Positions 1 through 12,203 of a DNA stretch of 64,000 bases are shown piece after piece. Positions within the stretch are counted from its first letter, which is position 1; each line of letters opens with the position of its first letter. Source of the DNA: Turritopsis dohrnii (Eukaryota; Cnidaria; Hydrozoa; Anthoathecata; Oceaniidae); NCBI GenBank assembly GCA_027922465.2, contig BQMF02000224.1:434001-498000 (forward strand), read 5' to 3'. The translations under genes were made by a program, and so were the position numbers. Below the pieces are notes generated by a model. It worked only from the letters and a program-made list of their open reading frames with translations. It made no database searches and was not told the DNA's origin.

Positions 1-720
1 CCTTTTAATAATATCAACATACAAGAACTGTTTACGAACCAACCAACACAGACAGCAGATAACGTAGTTGATAACTTCCAAGTCCCTGACACGAGACACA
101 CGAGCATCGCACATCTGAACGCACGATCGATCTGCTCATTATTCTCAGAGTTTCAAGAATTCCTGGAAACACACAAATTTGACATCTTAACAGTCTCTGA
201 AACCTGGCTAAAAGACGATCAAAACATGATGGATTACGTTCAAATCCCCGGGTATGTACTCAAGTCCGAAAATAGGAAGAAAGGTCGAGGAGGTGGTGTC
301 GGTGTTTACCTAAAAAGTACAATCAAAGGCTACCACATAAGAAAGGACATACATCGTGTGGCCACTGACATCGAACATCTATGGTTAGAAATTAAGGGAA
401 AAAATAAAAACCATTCCTGAACAGTCTATCAGCCAAATTCTGATATAGCATCAAAAGAAGCATGGCTGCAGAAATCGCATATCAACAACACATGGGATGG
501 ACCAGTCATAATTTGTGGAGATACAAACATCGATTTGCTGACTGAAACACCTATCAGCAAGCGATACCATGAAGTATTAAACGTATTTCACATGTCAAAT
601 ATTGTGACAAAACCCACAAGACACGGAAAAAGTCTGATAGACCACCTCATAACAAACATTCCCGAAAAGGTGACATTGACAGATGTAATACCATGCATGC
701 CATACGGTCAGCGACCATGA
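1..720 (+). pseudogene. LINE endonuclease domain, broken
   Basis: Translation shows EN hallmarks: LNARSI near 115-135, an SETWLKDD segment near 200, RGGGVGVYL near 285-310, ICGDTNIDLL near 515-540 (equivalent of GDFN) and LIDHLITN near 635-660. A TGA at 418-420 splits the first part from the second. The SDH catalytic motif is found only in another frame (near 700-735), where the reading frame enters the reverse transcriptase ORF. These two lesions make it a pseudogene. Confidence 0.85.
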
Positions 721-730
721 CTCCCCGTTC

Positions 731-2896
731 ATGAATGTAAACATAAGAGCCGAAACATTCCAACCTCGACACAAATACATACGTGAGTTAAAAAACTTTG
801 ATGTGGAAAAGTTCAAACAGGACTTCTCCCACATCCCTTCCAGCGCCGTGTACACACTTGAAGATCCAAATGAACAACTAAGTGTCTTCAATTCGCTTAT
901 TTTGGATTGCTTAAATGAGCATGCACCTATAAAACGATGCAAAATGACTCGTCCACCTGCACCTTGGATGAAAGATCTTGATATAATAGGACTGAAAAAG
1001 TGTTGTCACGAACGTCAAAGTAAAGCCCATCAATCGAAATCCGTCGAAGACTGGCGCAATTATCGAGCAATAAAAAGTGAGCTGAAAAAGAAAATCAAAA
1101 CAACAAAGAAGTTGTTCTATAAAAAAGCTCTGTCATCTCATCGCCCAAAAGAAGTTTGGCAAACAGTCCAAAAAATCTTAAAACCCAATTACAAGCCAAT
1201 CCTAGAAAGCCCTGATTCCCTAAATCAACACTATAATCAAGTGGCCGATAATCTGACTAGAGCCAAGCGAACATCGATTAAGGATCTGACAGAGCTGATC
1301 AACAATATTCCTGATACGGATGATAACGCTTTCTCACTCTCCTGTACTACCTACCAAGATGTACGTAAGGCGTTAAATGGAATAAGAAGTGACTGTTCTA
1401 CTGGACATGACCAAATCCCCATCAACCTAATGAAACCTGTTGCAGAATTCATCATTTCACCATTGACTTTTATCATCAATAATTTTATGGAAACAAACAC
1501 TTTTCCCGATCTGTGGAAAATAGCAAGGATAAGTCCAATTCCAAAAATACAAAATCCAACATCGCCAAATGATTACCGTCCAATTTCCGTGTTACCGATC
1601 TTTTCAAAGATATATGAAAGAGTCGTCCTTCAACAGCTCGTCAATCACATCGACAACAAGACCCTGTACAAAACAACTCAACATGGGTTTCGAAAATCAC
1701 ACTCGACAGTAAGCTGTCTTCTCAAGTTCAAAGATGATATCTTGAAAGCTATGAAGAAAGGAGAAGTCACCATTTCTGTCTTCGCTGATTACTCAAAAGC
1801 ATTCGACACAATTGCATTCAAGAAACTGATTGAGAAACTTAGCACTTTAAACATATCAAAATCCTTCCTATGGTGGATCACAAACTACCTCTCAGACAGA
1901 CAGCACTTTGTTCAAATCGACGATAAAACGTCTGAGACGATGACAATTGGTTTCGGTGTTCCACAAGGTTCCATTCTCGGACCAGTTATCTTTAACCTGT
2001 ACGTTTCCGATCTGTCAACACAACTAACGCATTCAAAAACGTTACAATACGCAGATGACACAAAGATTTACATCCACGCTTGTCCAAACGAGTTAAAGGA
2101 GAGATCAGAAGCAATTAGTGAAGACGTTCAAAATCTGCGCAGCTGGTCGCACGATTCTAATCTTGTCTTCAACGAAAAAAAGACAAAAGCAATGACCTTC
2201 TGCACCAAACAGCTTTACCAACACCATAAAGATAAAATCGATTATGTCAATGTAATATGTGGAAACAAACACCTAAACAAGACCAAAACGATGAAAGTAC
2301 TGGGGGTTACTTTCAGTGAACATCTCGAATGGAACGACCACCTCAACTACGTTTCCAGTAATTGTTTCTCGATACTCAGAACTTTAAAACACCTAAAACG
2401 CCACGCATCATTTAACGTCAGAAGAAACCTTGCCCAAACATTAGTGCTGTCGAAACTTGACTATGGAAACATCATCACAAATCCGTTACCGAAGTATCTG
2501 CAGTGCCGTCTTCAAAAAGTTATGAACGCGGCTGCCGGGTTTGTCCTGGGCAAACACGCAAAGGAAACCGATTGTTTGAAATTATCGTGGCTCCCAATCG
2601 CAGAACGAATCGAATACGCCACAGCCGTCTTAGCGTTTAAAGGCATCCACGATCAAAATATCGCTCAAAATCTTCAAGTCGCACTAAGAACAGATGTTAG
2701 AACGCTACGGAGTAACAGAGAAAATGCTGGTCCGATAATTGAATGCAGAGATGAGTTTGACTCTTATCTGAAAAACACCTCAAAAGTCTTCAACGACCTA
2801 CCGAAATCGATCCGTGATGTCACAAGTTTGAATATTTTCAAAACAAAAACATTCAACTATCTGAAAGATAAAGCTATGGCTAGAACGTTAAAATGA
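731..2896 (+). CDS. LINE reverse transcriptase (ORF2 3' part)
   Basis: A 721-aa open frame holds the EN-RT linker and a complete reverse transcriptase. The palm motifs FADYSKAFDTI and YADDTKIYIHA (catalytic Asp pair in YADD) are intact, as are the fingers region NDYRPISVLP and the VPQGSILGP segment. The C-terminal thumb region runs to a stop just before the A-rich tract. There is no RNase H domain. Its EN domain is upstream in broken frames, so this ORF is a remnant of a longer ORF2 and not an independent gene. Confidence 0.92.
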   Translation: MNVNIRAETFQPRHKYIRELKNFDVEKFKQDFSHIPSSAVYTLEDPNEQLSVFNSLILDCLNEHAPIKRCKMTRPPAPWMKDLDIIGLKKCCHERQSKAHQSKSVEDWRNYRAIKSELKKKIKTTKKLFYKKALSSHRPKEVWQTVQKILKPNYKPILESPDSLNQHYNQVADNLTRAKRTSIKDLTELINNIPDTDDNAFSLSCTTYQDVRKALNGIRSDCSTGHDQIPINLMKPVAEFIISPLTFIINNFMETNTFPDLWKIARISPIPKIQNPTSPNDYRPISVLPIFSKIYERVVLQQLVNHIDNKTLYKTTQHGFRKSHSTVSCLLKFKDDILKAMKKGEVTISVFADYSKAFDTIAFKKLIEKLSTLNISKSFLWWITNYLSDRQHFVQIDDKTSETMTIGFGVPQGSILGPVIFNLYVSDLSTQLTHSKTLQYADDTKIYIHACPNELKERSEAISEDVQNLRSWSHDSNLVFNEKKTKAMTFCTKQLYQHHKDKIDYVNVICGNKHLNKTKTMKVLGVTFSEHLEWNDHLNYVSSNCFSILRTLKHLKRHASFNVRRNLAQTLVLSKLDYGNIITNPLPKYLQCRLQKVMNAAAGFVLGKHAKETDCLKLSWLPIAERIEYATAVLAFKGIHDQNIAQNLQVALRTDVRTLRSNRENAGPIIECRDEFDSYLKNTSKVFNDLPKSIRDVTSLNIFKTKTFNYLKDKAMARTLK

Positions 2897-3042
2897 TATA
2901 TATACATATAAAAAAAAAAATTAAAAAAAAAAAAAAAAAAAAATTACGTTTTCTTATTACGGTTATACATATACATAATATTTATTTGCATTTCTAGGAG
3001 AAGAACCATGTAAATTATTAATGGATCTAGAAATAAATTGGT

Positions 3043-3064
3043 TATTATTATTATTATTATTATT
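3043..3064 (+). repeat. (TTA)n microsatellite, LINE 3' tail
   Basis: About seven TTA units directly at the end of the LINE 3' region. A second short (ATT)n tract lies at 3266-3289. Confidence 0.85.
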
Positions 3065-3298
3065 AAATATTCTGATCAGCAAGTAGATCTATTGTAAAGG
3101 GATCTCAAAGCGACATCAAATAATATCTTTTCAAAACAAAGTCAGACAAAATTATTAGTCAGACATAATTTGAGTCACTTCTAAAAAATTTGGTCACTTT
3201 TGTCCGATTAATAATTTTGTTCATTTTTGAAATTATGAATCAAAGTTCACCAACAATGATCAGTGTTATTATTATTATTATTATTATTTGGTTTTTGA

Positions 3299-3340
3299 CA
3301 ATATATATTTCGGTATACAAATACCATCATCAGGTCTAAA
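3299..3340 (-). other. Hammerhead-like motif (CTGATGA ... GAAA)
   Basis: On the minus strand CTGATGA (3327-3333) is followed by a short hairpin, GGTAT paired with ATACC, and then GAAA (3308-3311). This resembles a hammerhead ribozyme core as found in Penelope-like and related retroelements, but one unpaired U sits between the core and stem II. It adjoins the (ATT)n tract at 3266-3289. Function is not shown. Confidence 0.35.
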
Positions 3341-3427
3341 ATGAAAATTAAAAACAGTTACAAACTATTCACATCCTAATATTTACACCTGATGATTTAG
3401 ATTTACACCTGATGATTAGTTTTATAA

Positions 3428-3680
3428 GCTGTTCTAGAGTTTACCTGGAGGTGATGCTGTTCTAGAGTTTACCTGGAGGAGGATGCTGTCTAGAGTTTAC
3501 CTGGAGGAGGATGCTGTCTAGAGTTTACCTGGAGGTGGATGCTGTCTAGAGTTTACCTGGAGGTGGATGCTGTCTAGAGTTTACCTGGAGGTGGATGCTG
3601 TTCTAGAGTTTACCTGGAGGTGATGCTGTTCTAGAGTTTTCCTGGAGGAGGATGCTGTTCTAGAGGTTACCTGGAGGGGA
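3428..3680 (+). repeat. Minisatellite, about 28-bp unit, 9 copies
   Basis: Nine tandem units of 27-29 bp containing CTAGAGTTTACCTGGAGG, followed by a variable GTGAT, GTGGAT or AGGAT. The central four units are nearly identical, a sign of recent expansion. The stretch around it (3067-4112) shows no coding potential otherwise. Confidence 0.95.
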
Positions 3681-4112
3681 TAAAGAATATTATTTTTCGT
3701 TCCTGAGGTATTGCCATTTAAAAGTTTTATCCCAAAACACGATCTCCATGATAAAATGACATCATGCCGTTAAAAAAGAAATTACTGACATACAAATATG
3801 TAAATACATCACAGTTTTAATGATATATTGTTTGAAGAGGCAATTTACCACGGTTGGGAAATCAGCAAAGAAATATATTGCAACCATTCCTTCGACTCGG
3901 TTTCAAGTCCCTATTATTTTTGCTGACTAAACTGTAAATCAACGTTGAACACTTTCACTAAGGTCAACATTGACTTTAAATGACATCAAAAAATTCTTAC
4001 TATTCCCAGGTTAGTACCCATTTAAGAATAAAATTGTCAGCAATTTGGCGAATACAGAACAACCGCTTGACCTAGCTTCACAATAATTTAGTTAGTTTTA
4101 GGATTACCAATT

Positions 4113-6318
4113 CCGTTAATCCTCCAATAAACGCCCTCCTTCGAGAAACGTAACCCTTATTCTATTCCATTTGTTAAGGTATAAATATAGTCAGAAAATT
4201 AATATTCTTAATAATTGGTTGCAGGAGAACATATTAGGTTTTTATTATTGACTACCTTGAGAAAAGTCATTTGCAACAAAATTTTTTAAAAAATGGTTGC
4301 CATGGCAACCGTTAAAGATGGCGGAAAGTAAAAATTACACATTCACTAAAACACAAATATCTCATGATATTTTCATGAATATGACTTGAAATTTTAAGGT
4401 TTTAACCATATTAAATACTTTTATGCAATGAACCAAAATTGGCATGACAGCTGTTTTAAAATGGTAGCTATGCATAATGGCGTCTGAATGAAAAAAGCCA
4501 CTTTGCAAAGTTGGAAAGAGATTTGGAAGCCAAGTTTGCTTCATTGCACAGCTTAGGCATATATGAAGAATGTCTGAAAATTCTATAACAATTGCATTTT
4601 TAGTTCAGGAAATATAAGTGTTAGCGTATGACCAGTTTCTCAAAAATTAAGTTCTGAGAAAAATAGAGTTAAACTTTTCGATGTCGATATAACCTCAAAA
4701 AATATAAAAATAAGGAATACTCTTGCCAGAATTTAGGTTGCAATTTATTCCCTCAACACCAATCTTTGCTAAATTCATAATTTCCAACTTCTGAGCACAT
4801 CAAATTTGAACAAAAAGAGGAAAACATTTAACATGACCATTGAGATTCCCAAGATCAATAATACTATAAACTATCATCTATATATTGGAATGTCATTACA
4901 GAGAATCAATATTCTAATAAAAACAGCTACCGTCAATGGAAATGCTTGTATCAACAACAGCAGGACTTTGATTTTGGAACAGTTCAGGAGAATGTGAATC
5001 AGAAGTTTGCAAGTTTGAGTTTTTTAAAAGGCGAATTTCAGAGGCGGCTTCATTCATTAATTGATCTGCCACATGTTTGGTAGCATTGGATATTTTTTTA
5101 ATAATGTCACCATAAGCCATTGGTGCCATAGGTTGTGGCATGTTCATCAAACTGCAAAAAAGCTGCAAGCCATTGAACCCTACACCACAAGAACGCATGC
5201 TATATGCAAGACGTCTATTTATGTCAAAGGCCTTGCCGCTATCGATACGTGACGATGTATAAAACTGTTTCTCATACCCACAAGAACACAGCAAGGTGAG
5301 AGCAGATGCAGCTCCCTTTTTCATTGAACTCACTTCAGTAAGTTCTAAATTGTCAGCTAAGCATTCAGGGCATAAAAGGTTCGCAAATATTCCTACCAGA
5401 ATCTCCATATCAAATATATATACGATATCCAGTTATCGATGGACTTTTATTTGTTGTGGTAGGTGAATCTAAAATAGGGTTTGCTGCAATTTTACTTTTT
5501 GTGAAACTGAGCTGTTTAATGATTCCTGATTACTAGAATTCAATTCACATGTGCTAGGAGTTAATTGACATCTTTATGATGTGTATTGATTACCACAAAA
5601 CTTTCTCCTGTTTCGTCTTCTCAAGCGAAATTTACTTTTTCCCATCACAACAAAGATCACCAGTTTTGACGAAATTCTTTACGAAATATTACTTTAATTA
5701 TTAACTAAAGTAGAAAATTAGCAATTAAAGTTGTTTTCCATGAAGTCATGTATCAATAATCCATGCAATACACACAGAAATTCAAGAAGTTTATCTGTCA
5801 AATCTCATAGCTTGATGGTAGCTTCATATCAACAGTAGCCACAGCAAAATTGATGTTTTGACTTGATTAAACAGACTTTTACGGCCAAAGATTAGCCTGG
5901 ACATGTATGCTACCCCTCTAGTTCCTAATCTAGCTTTATTTTGCCTCTAGTAAAGTGAAATTACCTGGTTATTTAGGAACAAAACGGTTGCTAAGGTGGT
6001 TGCTATGTAAGCTAAGTTTTATCCAACTTATTAAAATCCTAAAAATCTCCAGTTTAGAATAACATTTTCGGAAAATAAAGGTCATTTTTGAATTCTACGA
6101 TAAATTTTGCATCAATTAGGCCTGAAACGTGATATTTGAAAATTTTACCAAATTTCGATAAATTTTGACTATATTTATACCTTAATGTTTTGTAAAGTTG
6201 TGGTTTCATAAAAAAACACAAAATTAAATTTTTTAGATAAACGCCCCCTCTAATAAACGCCCCTCTTAAAATCGAAAAGTTAAATAAACGCCCTAGGCGT
6301 TTATTAGAGGATTTACGG
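4113..6318. mobile_element. TIR DNA transposon carrying a Mutator-like transposase remnant
   Basis: The right end reads inward as CCGTAAATCCTCTAATAAAC and the left end as CCGTTAATCCTCCAATAAAC, so the element has imperfect terminal inverted repeats; TA flanks the right end and TT the left. Multiple copies of AATAAACGCCC lie subterminally at 6239-6300. The same TIR style (CCGTAAT plus AAACGCCCC) recurs in the element at 30565-31297. Inside is a truncated minus-strand transposase (4914-5408). The rest has no long ORF, so this looks like an internally decayed copy. Confidence 0.75.
4914..5408 (-). pseudogene. Mutator-like transposase domain fragment
   Basis: A 164-aa reading frame. It has a Cys pair LCPEC near the start, a second pair LLCSCGYEKQFYTS, then FDINRRLAYSMRSCGVGFNG, FCSLMNMPQPMAPMAYGDII, and ends in VVDTSISIDGS followed by a stop. 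This order matches the N-terminal half of the Mutator-like transposase domain family (PF20700 type), common in invertebrate genomes. The protein stops just at the Asp-Gly where the catalytic core would begin, so it lacks most of the catalytic residues. Identification is from remembered family pattern. Confidence 0.75.
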
Positions 6319-6733
6319 TATTAGGGGAGATGAACATTTGCAAGACAATATCGGATATTTAGGAAGTAACCGAAAATATCTTGGTTCCTTCTGCACGGTT
6401 TTTTGATCCACCCGCATCCTATTCTCTGATTCTTTCTACTTTGACGACTATAGTTTCTCAGAAAAAGGCTCATTTAGTGACACCAAAGAAAAATAATAAT
6501 ATAATTGCCTATAAAACAACACCTTTTTGTTTTCAGTTCAACACAAGGTCTTTTACAGGACATCTTTGTCACAATTCTCCAGTTTCAGTTATAACAAGTT
6601 TTCTTCAGAGAGAAATCACATAACAATCGCTTCGAACATTGAGCTTTATAAGCTTACTGAATGTCAAAAGTACACGTGAGTTCTGAGCCATTCCATTGGT
6701 ATCCTTTGGTATAAAGACTGCTGGTCTCCTATC

Positions 6734-9700
6734 TCAATCTAACCAATCTTTCATGTAGACGCAAGTTTGCGGAGATACTTTCCCGCCAGGATAACAGTGC
6801 TTCACTACCTGTTAAAAAGAATTATATATAAGTTGTAAAATAGACAACAGTTAAATAAAAAAACTGAAAAAGAACAGAAAAGTTCTTTTTTTATCATTCC
6901 TATATCAATTTTTAATTTTACAGATGTTCTTTCAGAAACATCAGAAGCAATGGATCCAGGTTCGTTATTGCTTGCTATTAAAATGTTTACGCCAACAAAT
7001 TAACAAGCTGGTTTACAGAGAATCTACCAAAGATTGGGAAAAAAAACAATATTACAATCAATTTGAATGTCGTTTAATATTAATGGTGAATTATCAAATC
7101 TTCTAGAACGGTACTTCGGGCTTTAAAACCTAACCAAGTAGTTATTTTTGAATTGATCCTTTTAGGGAGAACAATTGAGAGATGCAGCACGACTGAAGAA
7201 GTTTTCCTGGCTTAATGCATTAACGAATATGTGAATTGAAACTAAAAGAAAAATGGCAAACTCAAATAATTGGAACTTAATGTCAAAACAAACACGAACA
7301 ACCAAAAATATGAAAGCAGTTACCGGACAAAGACCACATGGAACTCTCATCAATCCTGGCACAGGTATTAACGGTTTTATAGCTCGATAAAGTTTCTTTT
7401 GAATCACTCCAGAATCAACTGAAGACATAGATGAATCAGACACAATCACCATCTCCGCTTTGCCATCGTAAATCAATGTATTTAAAATAGTTTCGATGTC
7501 TTGAATAGTCAATGAAACCTACAATTGAGAGCAGATCAAACAGGTGATGACTCAATACTTTTCCAGAGCGTCACATCAACACTGTGAACCAACTCTTCAT
7601 AATATCCTCCTTACTTTGCTTATTCCCAGCTCAGCAATATATTTCCAAACATCTTGCGATGATGCATAGGAGCGATTTCGTTTTAGTAAAGGCTCCACCT
7701 TCATTTGTTGTGCTTGCTCATACTAAAAACAAAAAAATGCGCATATATGTTCATCAATCTCATTTATGCTATCTAAGCAGATTTTTTCATTTTTATATAA
7801 GATAATCAAAACGGATTCCAATCTTCTTTTACTTCGACAGGATGTGCTTACGAAATTCCATAAATGGTTGTTCGGAATTCATTTTGGACACGCGCTCTAC
7901 TGAAAACTGTTAACTTATCCACAAATATTTTTCCAAGCTTCGCGTTTCTTTAAACATTGTTGTCAGCCATGTTTACAAAATGAACCATAATGAACTAACC
8001 TTTCCACTCTATCAAAAAGAACAGAATTAAAAGAAGTCGTCAATTACCCTTTGGTGCAAAAATTTAAAGCATTGTTGGTTTAAAATGTCGACGAATTCAG
8101 ATTCGAAATCCTGATCACTATACCATGCTCCACCTGTCACCGATGCGTCGGGTTCCAAATTGTATAACATGTAAACTTTCTTCTTGCCAGCCTACATGAT
8201 ACAAAGAAAATGATCAACTGTCGATCTGTCATCTGCTCATTTTATTCTACTTTATTACAAGAAACGCTTGTAATGTTCATCTGCAGCATGGTTAATTATC
8301 ACCCTTTACTTTTTGTTAGAGAAATTTAACATTTTCAGGAATTGATGAATTCATACATATTAATTCCTGAATTTTATGACATAAATGCTGAAGTTTATAT
8401 CATCTATTAATCTCTCCTTAGCACCTCTTATATCAAAAAACTCTACCCCACCACACTCCAGTTTCATTCATTAATGTATTATAGTAGCACAAACTAAAAG
8501 TACCTAATACAGTAATATTTTTGTAGTTTAAAACTTGGGAATTTATATACAAACCGACCTTACCGAGACAGAGTTGACAGCTTTGATCAGTTTCTTGCTC
8601 TCCAGACTCTTCAAAACTTTATTTACTTGTGTCATGGGTAAGTTACACTTAAAACGGATATCACGAATCCAAATTCCTAAACATAATTCGAAATATCAAA
8701 TAGAGAGAATATTTGATTCTTCACTGAAACTGAAACACAAGTTTTAGAATAAAATCTAGAAAAAGAGTGAAAATGGTGGGGAGAATACTATGCTTAATAT
8801 TGATTAGGTTGTATAACATTCTTTTCTAATCTCAACAACCTCCTAAAAACCCTAAACTTCTTATTTACAGTGTGGCTTCTCTGATGTTTTTTGTCAATCA
8901 AAACATTTCCTTACCTTTATTTTCAGCATTCTCAATGATTTGATAAATAAGTTTTTCTTCAAGATCAAACCCTCTTGTTTTACTAAAAGATGAATTGGGT
9001 TTTATTTAACCTTCTCCACCATATTCATAGTACAATAGGAAACAAAATTGCATACTAACTTATTTGATGAATTATCCTTGAATCGATACAGTAATTTGCT
9101 ACCACTTTTCAAAAGTTCAATGCTCCCCTAAAACAAAAAAAGAATGGGCCATTATCGGTAATGAAATGGAAAAGAGAAGCATGGATCCAAAAGTAAGAGT
9201 TTAAATGAAAATCTCCTATTTTTTACATAAACATAATTCATTTGAAACTTATTTACTCTTTACAATAACTGATTATGTGCATGATATCACATACTATAGC
9301 GAATGGAAAGTTTTGAGGAAAATATCTGGAGAAAAAGAGATCACTGATGCTTGTTTGGGGACTGCAATATTGGGGTCCGGTACTTTTTGGAACATAATGG
9401 TTCAGTTTTGCGGAATTTACTTTTAAAATAGTGGCAAAATTGATCGAAGTCACCCCAGTATGATCCACGCTTCTCTGACCACAGATTAATTTTTGCAGCT
9501 ATTCATCTCAAAAGGACTTGTAAGCCACCAGTTATCAAAACCACCAGGAACTACAAGGATGTTGGTTGGAAACAGGTACAAACTCAAATCTCGCAAGCTC
9601 CATGGTGGATTGCCACAACATTTGTTGATATAAATGATAGCTATTGGGCCTGGCAGCACCTTTACAATGAAATCCTAAACAACTACACTAAAACTAGGAA

Positions 9701-12203
9701 TGTCAAAATCAGAGTCACCCATGGATGAAAAGTGAAATACATAAGCTTATGAATCGGTAATGTAAACTTTAATTAGTAGCACAAAAGATCATTAAGGGAT
9801 CACCGGAATATCTGTCTTCAAACGTGTTCATAACAAATGTACAGCTTTATTTCAAAATGCAAAGACCCAATACTGGAAAAATAAGGGGTCAGTCACAAAT
9901 CGATTTTAGGTTCAGATAACGTCATATGACGTTTAGTGGGTGGGTGAGTAAATTCAAGTGACGTTAAAAAATTTATAACAGAAACATCGATCTTGAAAGT
10001 GATTTAAACATAAAGATTCTTTGGTTCATTTTCTTGCAAGATTTCCTGATTGTGGTAATTCGGGTTATTTTCCAGTTTTATGGTCCAGCTAGTTCCGAGT
10101 CAATGTTGTTGTTGGGGGCAGGCAGCAAGAAAAAGATGATAGAATGGTGAATGTATGATGTTTCTTTAACTAAACTAGCGTTATTACAGAAATACTCAAT
10201 TACATTGATTTTTGGCCATTTCTGACATATGATGTTATGAGTGGTGGGTGGGTGGGGTACTATTCGTAACGTCATATGACGTTATTTGAACCTAAAATCG
10301 ATTTGTGACTGACCCCTAAATTCCATAACTCTAACTCAACAAAAGTATTCTGGTCCTTTAGTAAAATGGGTACAAAAATCATCAAAATTAATCTTGTGAA
10401 AATTAATCCCATTAAAGTAGAAGAGATATGTAAGGTTATGATACTTAAGTTTCAGAAACGATGGTTAAGTAGCTATGTCTGAAGCTATAGTGGCAGCATT
10501 TGATCAAAATCACCCCTTTATGGTAGAACCCAAAGAATGAAGTGATGGAAAATCGCAGATTAAATATACAATTTTACAATATCTTTAGCAATATTTTATT
10601 CTCAGCACAAACGCTGAAGTAATGTACCGTCTATCGTCTTAACTTCGGACATCCTTCCAAACTTCGGACACGCTCAATAAACAAACCTGTCTGGTAAACG
10701 AAATGTACATAACCAATCAAACCAAGTCACAATAACAAATAAAATATTAGATAAAGCTGATAAAATAATGTGTTGAAATGCAATAAAGTCAGCGTGAAGC
10801 GTAAATATTAAGCGTGAAGCACTATAAGCGTGTAGAAAATAAGTGATTTGAAAATAACGATAAACGTCATCCTCAAGGGATTGCAATAGCAATCCTGTCG
10901 AACAACTTAAAATAGTACTATAGCAGATGGTTTCTACTTGTATTAACTTTTGAAACAAATATTGCATCTTTTATCTGTAACTGAATGAGAACCAGGTAAC
11001 CAGAGAACCAAGCATTGAATATCATTTAGCGAAATGTTTTGTTCACATTTTTTTCGACTTTTTTCTTTGATACTAATCAATTGTGTATGATGATTTTACA
11101 ATACTTTTCTCTATGTAATGAGCACCTGCGTATGTTCCACGACCAGGGTAAATTCATTACTTTTCCATTGTGGAATCCACACGGCGGATTGGTATCTGCA
11201 ACGTTATTTCATGATCCCCTTGAATTTCCCATCATCTGGTTCACACTGCCACCTAGAATCGCAGTTGCGTAAGCTCTCTAATATCACTTCATTTCAGGAC
11301 TTTCATTGATGTCTTCTAAAATTCCATCATTATATACTTAAAAAGTAAAATGCGCTTTCTACACATTCTTCAGAAAATGCTTTAAAATGCCTAAGAACAC
11401 AATACATATGTGCTACCTGAAACGTCTGCGTGAATTCTATTAGATCTGTTGTTTAAATAGAGCCTTAAAGGGGAATATCCACTTAGGATAATTATTGTGT
11501 AATATTATGTAATATGTTCACGTGGTCTATTGTTATGCAAACCGATCCGGTCTGGTTCGTGGACAATTATCCATAGTGGATATTAGCCTTTAAACGTGTA
11601 GTAATTATAAATCACGTTTGTGTCAAGGGTACAGTCAACTAATTTAAGTGTTTCATTTTTGTTAAGTTTAGTTATGACAAGTTTTAGATTTATAGTTTAA
11701 TTCACAGTGTAGTATGGACTTTTACTGATGTGGTTTGTATTTTTGGGATATGTTTTTTTTATGTCCGAAGTTTGGAAGGATGTCCGAAGTTAGGGCAATA
11801 GACGGTATGTGTGACTACCATCAATCATAAAGCATGAGCTGTTAAATTTCTGTCCTATCATTGTATGTAAAAAGACGTAAGAAGAAGTGCAACACAAAAA
11901 TTGATCAAGATTTTGTCATGTTTTCTTGGTTTAAAAATGTTTAAGCTCCTGGTGATTTTGTTTTTAATTAAATATTGTATGATGCCCGAAATGATATTTT
12001 TGATAAAAAACTGGCAAACGATTTACCGTGGAAAGAAGTCTGTTTATAGCCTTGACACGTTGCTGGGCCGATATTCCAGGAATAGCATCTTGAATAAGAT
12101 TATCTGTAACTCCCTTAGGATTTTCCTTGCACAATTCTATGACTTTACTTTCGATATCAACAAAATCAATTGGTTCTTGTTTTACCACTACGTCCGACGC
12201 CAT
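6734..12203 (-). CDS. POLR3F: DNA-directed RNA polymerase III subunit RPC6
   Basis: Subunit of the Pol III RPC3-RPC6-RPC7 trimer, which acts in the nucleus in promoter opening and transcription initiation. Eight coding exons join in frame with GT-AG borders: 12203-12027, 9127-9060, 8982-8915, 8676-8564, 8191-8048, 7722-7615, 7518-7324 and 6808-6734, giving 315 aa against 316 in human. Conserved segments include IELCKENPKGVTDNLIQ, AINRLL, LEEKLIYQIIENAENKGIW, LESKKLIKAV, KKKVYMLYNLEPD, VTGGAWYSDQDFESEFV, NQQCFKFL, VWKYIAELGISK, DIETILNTLIYDGKAEM and PCGLCP, ending VYMKDWLD. The tandem winged-helix domains are the N-terminal half. An upstream in-frame ATG at 12374 exists but its extension is not family-like, so 12203 was chosen. 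Intron 1 (2.9 kb) holds several transposons. No lesion was seen. Confidence 0.95.
9462..9770 (+). mobile_element. LINE ORF2 fragment in POLR3F intron 1
   Basis: Translation gives SDHRLIFAAIHLKR, then a linker with APWW and WAWQHLYNEIL, and after a 1-base shift PWMKSEIHKLMNR. This is the end of a LINE endonuclease (SDH motif) and the EN-RT linker. It is truncated on both sides and frameshifted, and lies antisense to POLR3F. Confidence 0.75.
9885..10316. mobile_element. 432-bp MITE, copy 1 (TAA target duplication)
   Basis: Terminal inverted repeats start GGGGTCAGTCACAAATCGAT and extend about 32 bp, with TAA on both sides. Subterminal GTCATATGACGTTA motifs occur at both ends. It sits in POLR3F intron 1. 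A related copy with a different interior is at 12803. Confidence 0.9.
10627..11805. mobile_element. 1.18-kb TIR element with TCCGAAGTT repeats, TA-flanked
   Basis: Ends are near-perfect inverted repeats of about 45 bp beginning CCGTCTAT, each with two CTTCGGACA blocks. TA occurs immediately outside both ends, as for Tc1/mariner-type insertion. No convincing transposase ORF lies inside, so it is probably non-autonomous. Located in POLR3F intron 1. Confidence 0.85.

Larger units (their letters stand above)
1..3066 (+). mobile_element. Non-LTR retrotransposon (CR1/L2/Jockey-like), cut by window edge
   Basis: The window opens inside a LINE. An apurinic-type endonuclease (EN) region is followed by a reverse transcriptase, a long A-rich stretch (about 2909-2943), a short 3' region and a terminal (ATT)n tract ending near 3066. 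This order, and a short tandem repeat as 3' end, is typical of CR1/L2-like LINEs. The 5' end lies outside the window. An in-frame stop at 418-420 and a frameshift near 700 interrupt the polyprotein, so the copy is probably dead. Clade assignment is from motif style only. Confidence 0.9.

Noticed and set aside
595..942. 115-codon minus-strand ORF
   Set aside because: Antisense shadow of the LINE endonuclease/RT region.
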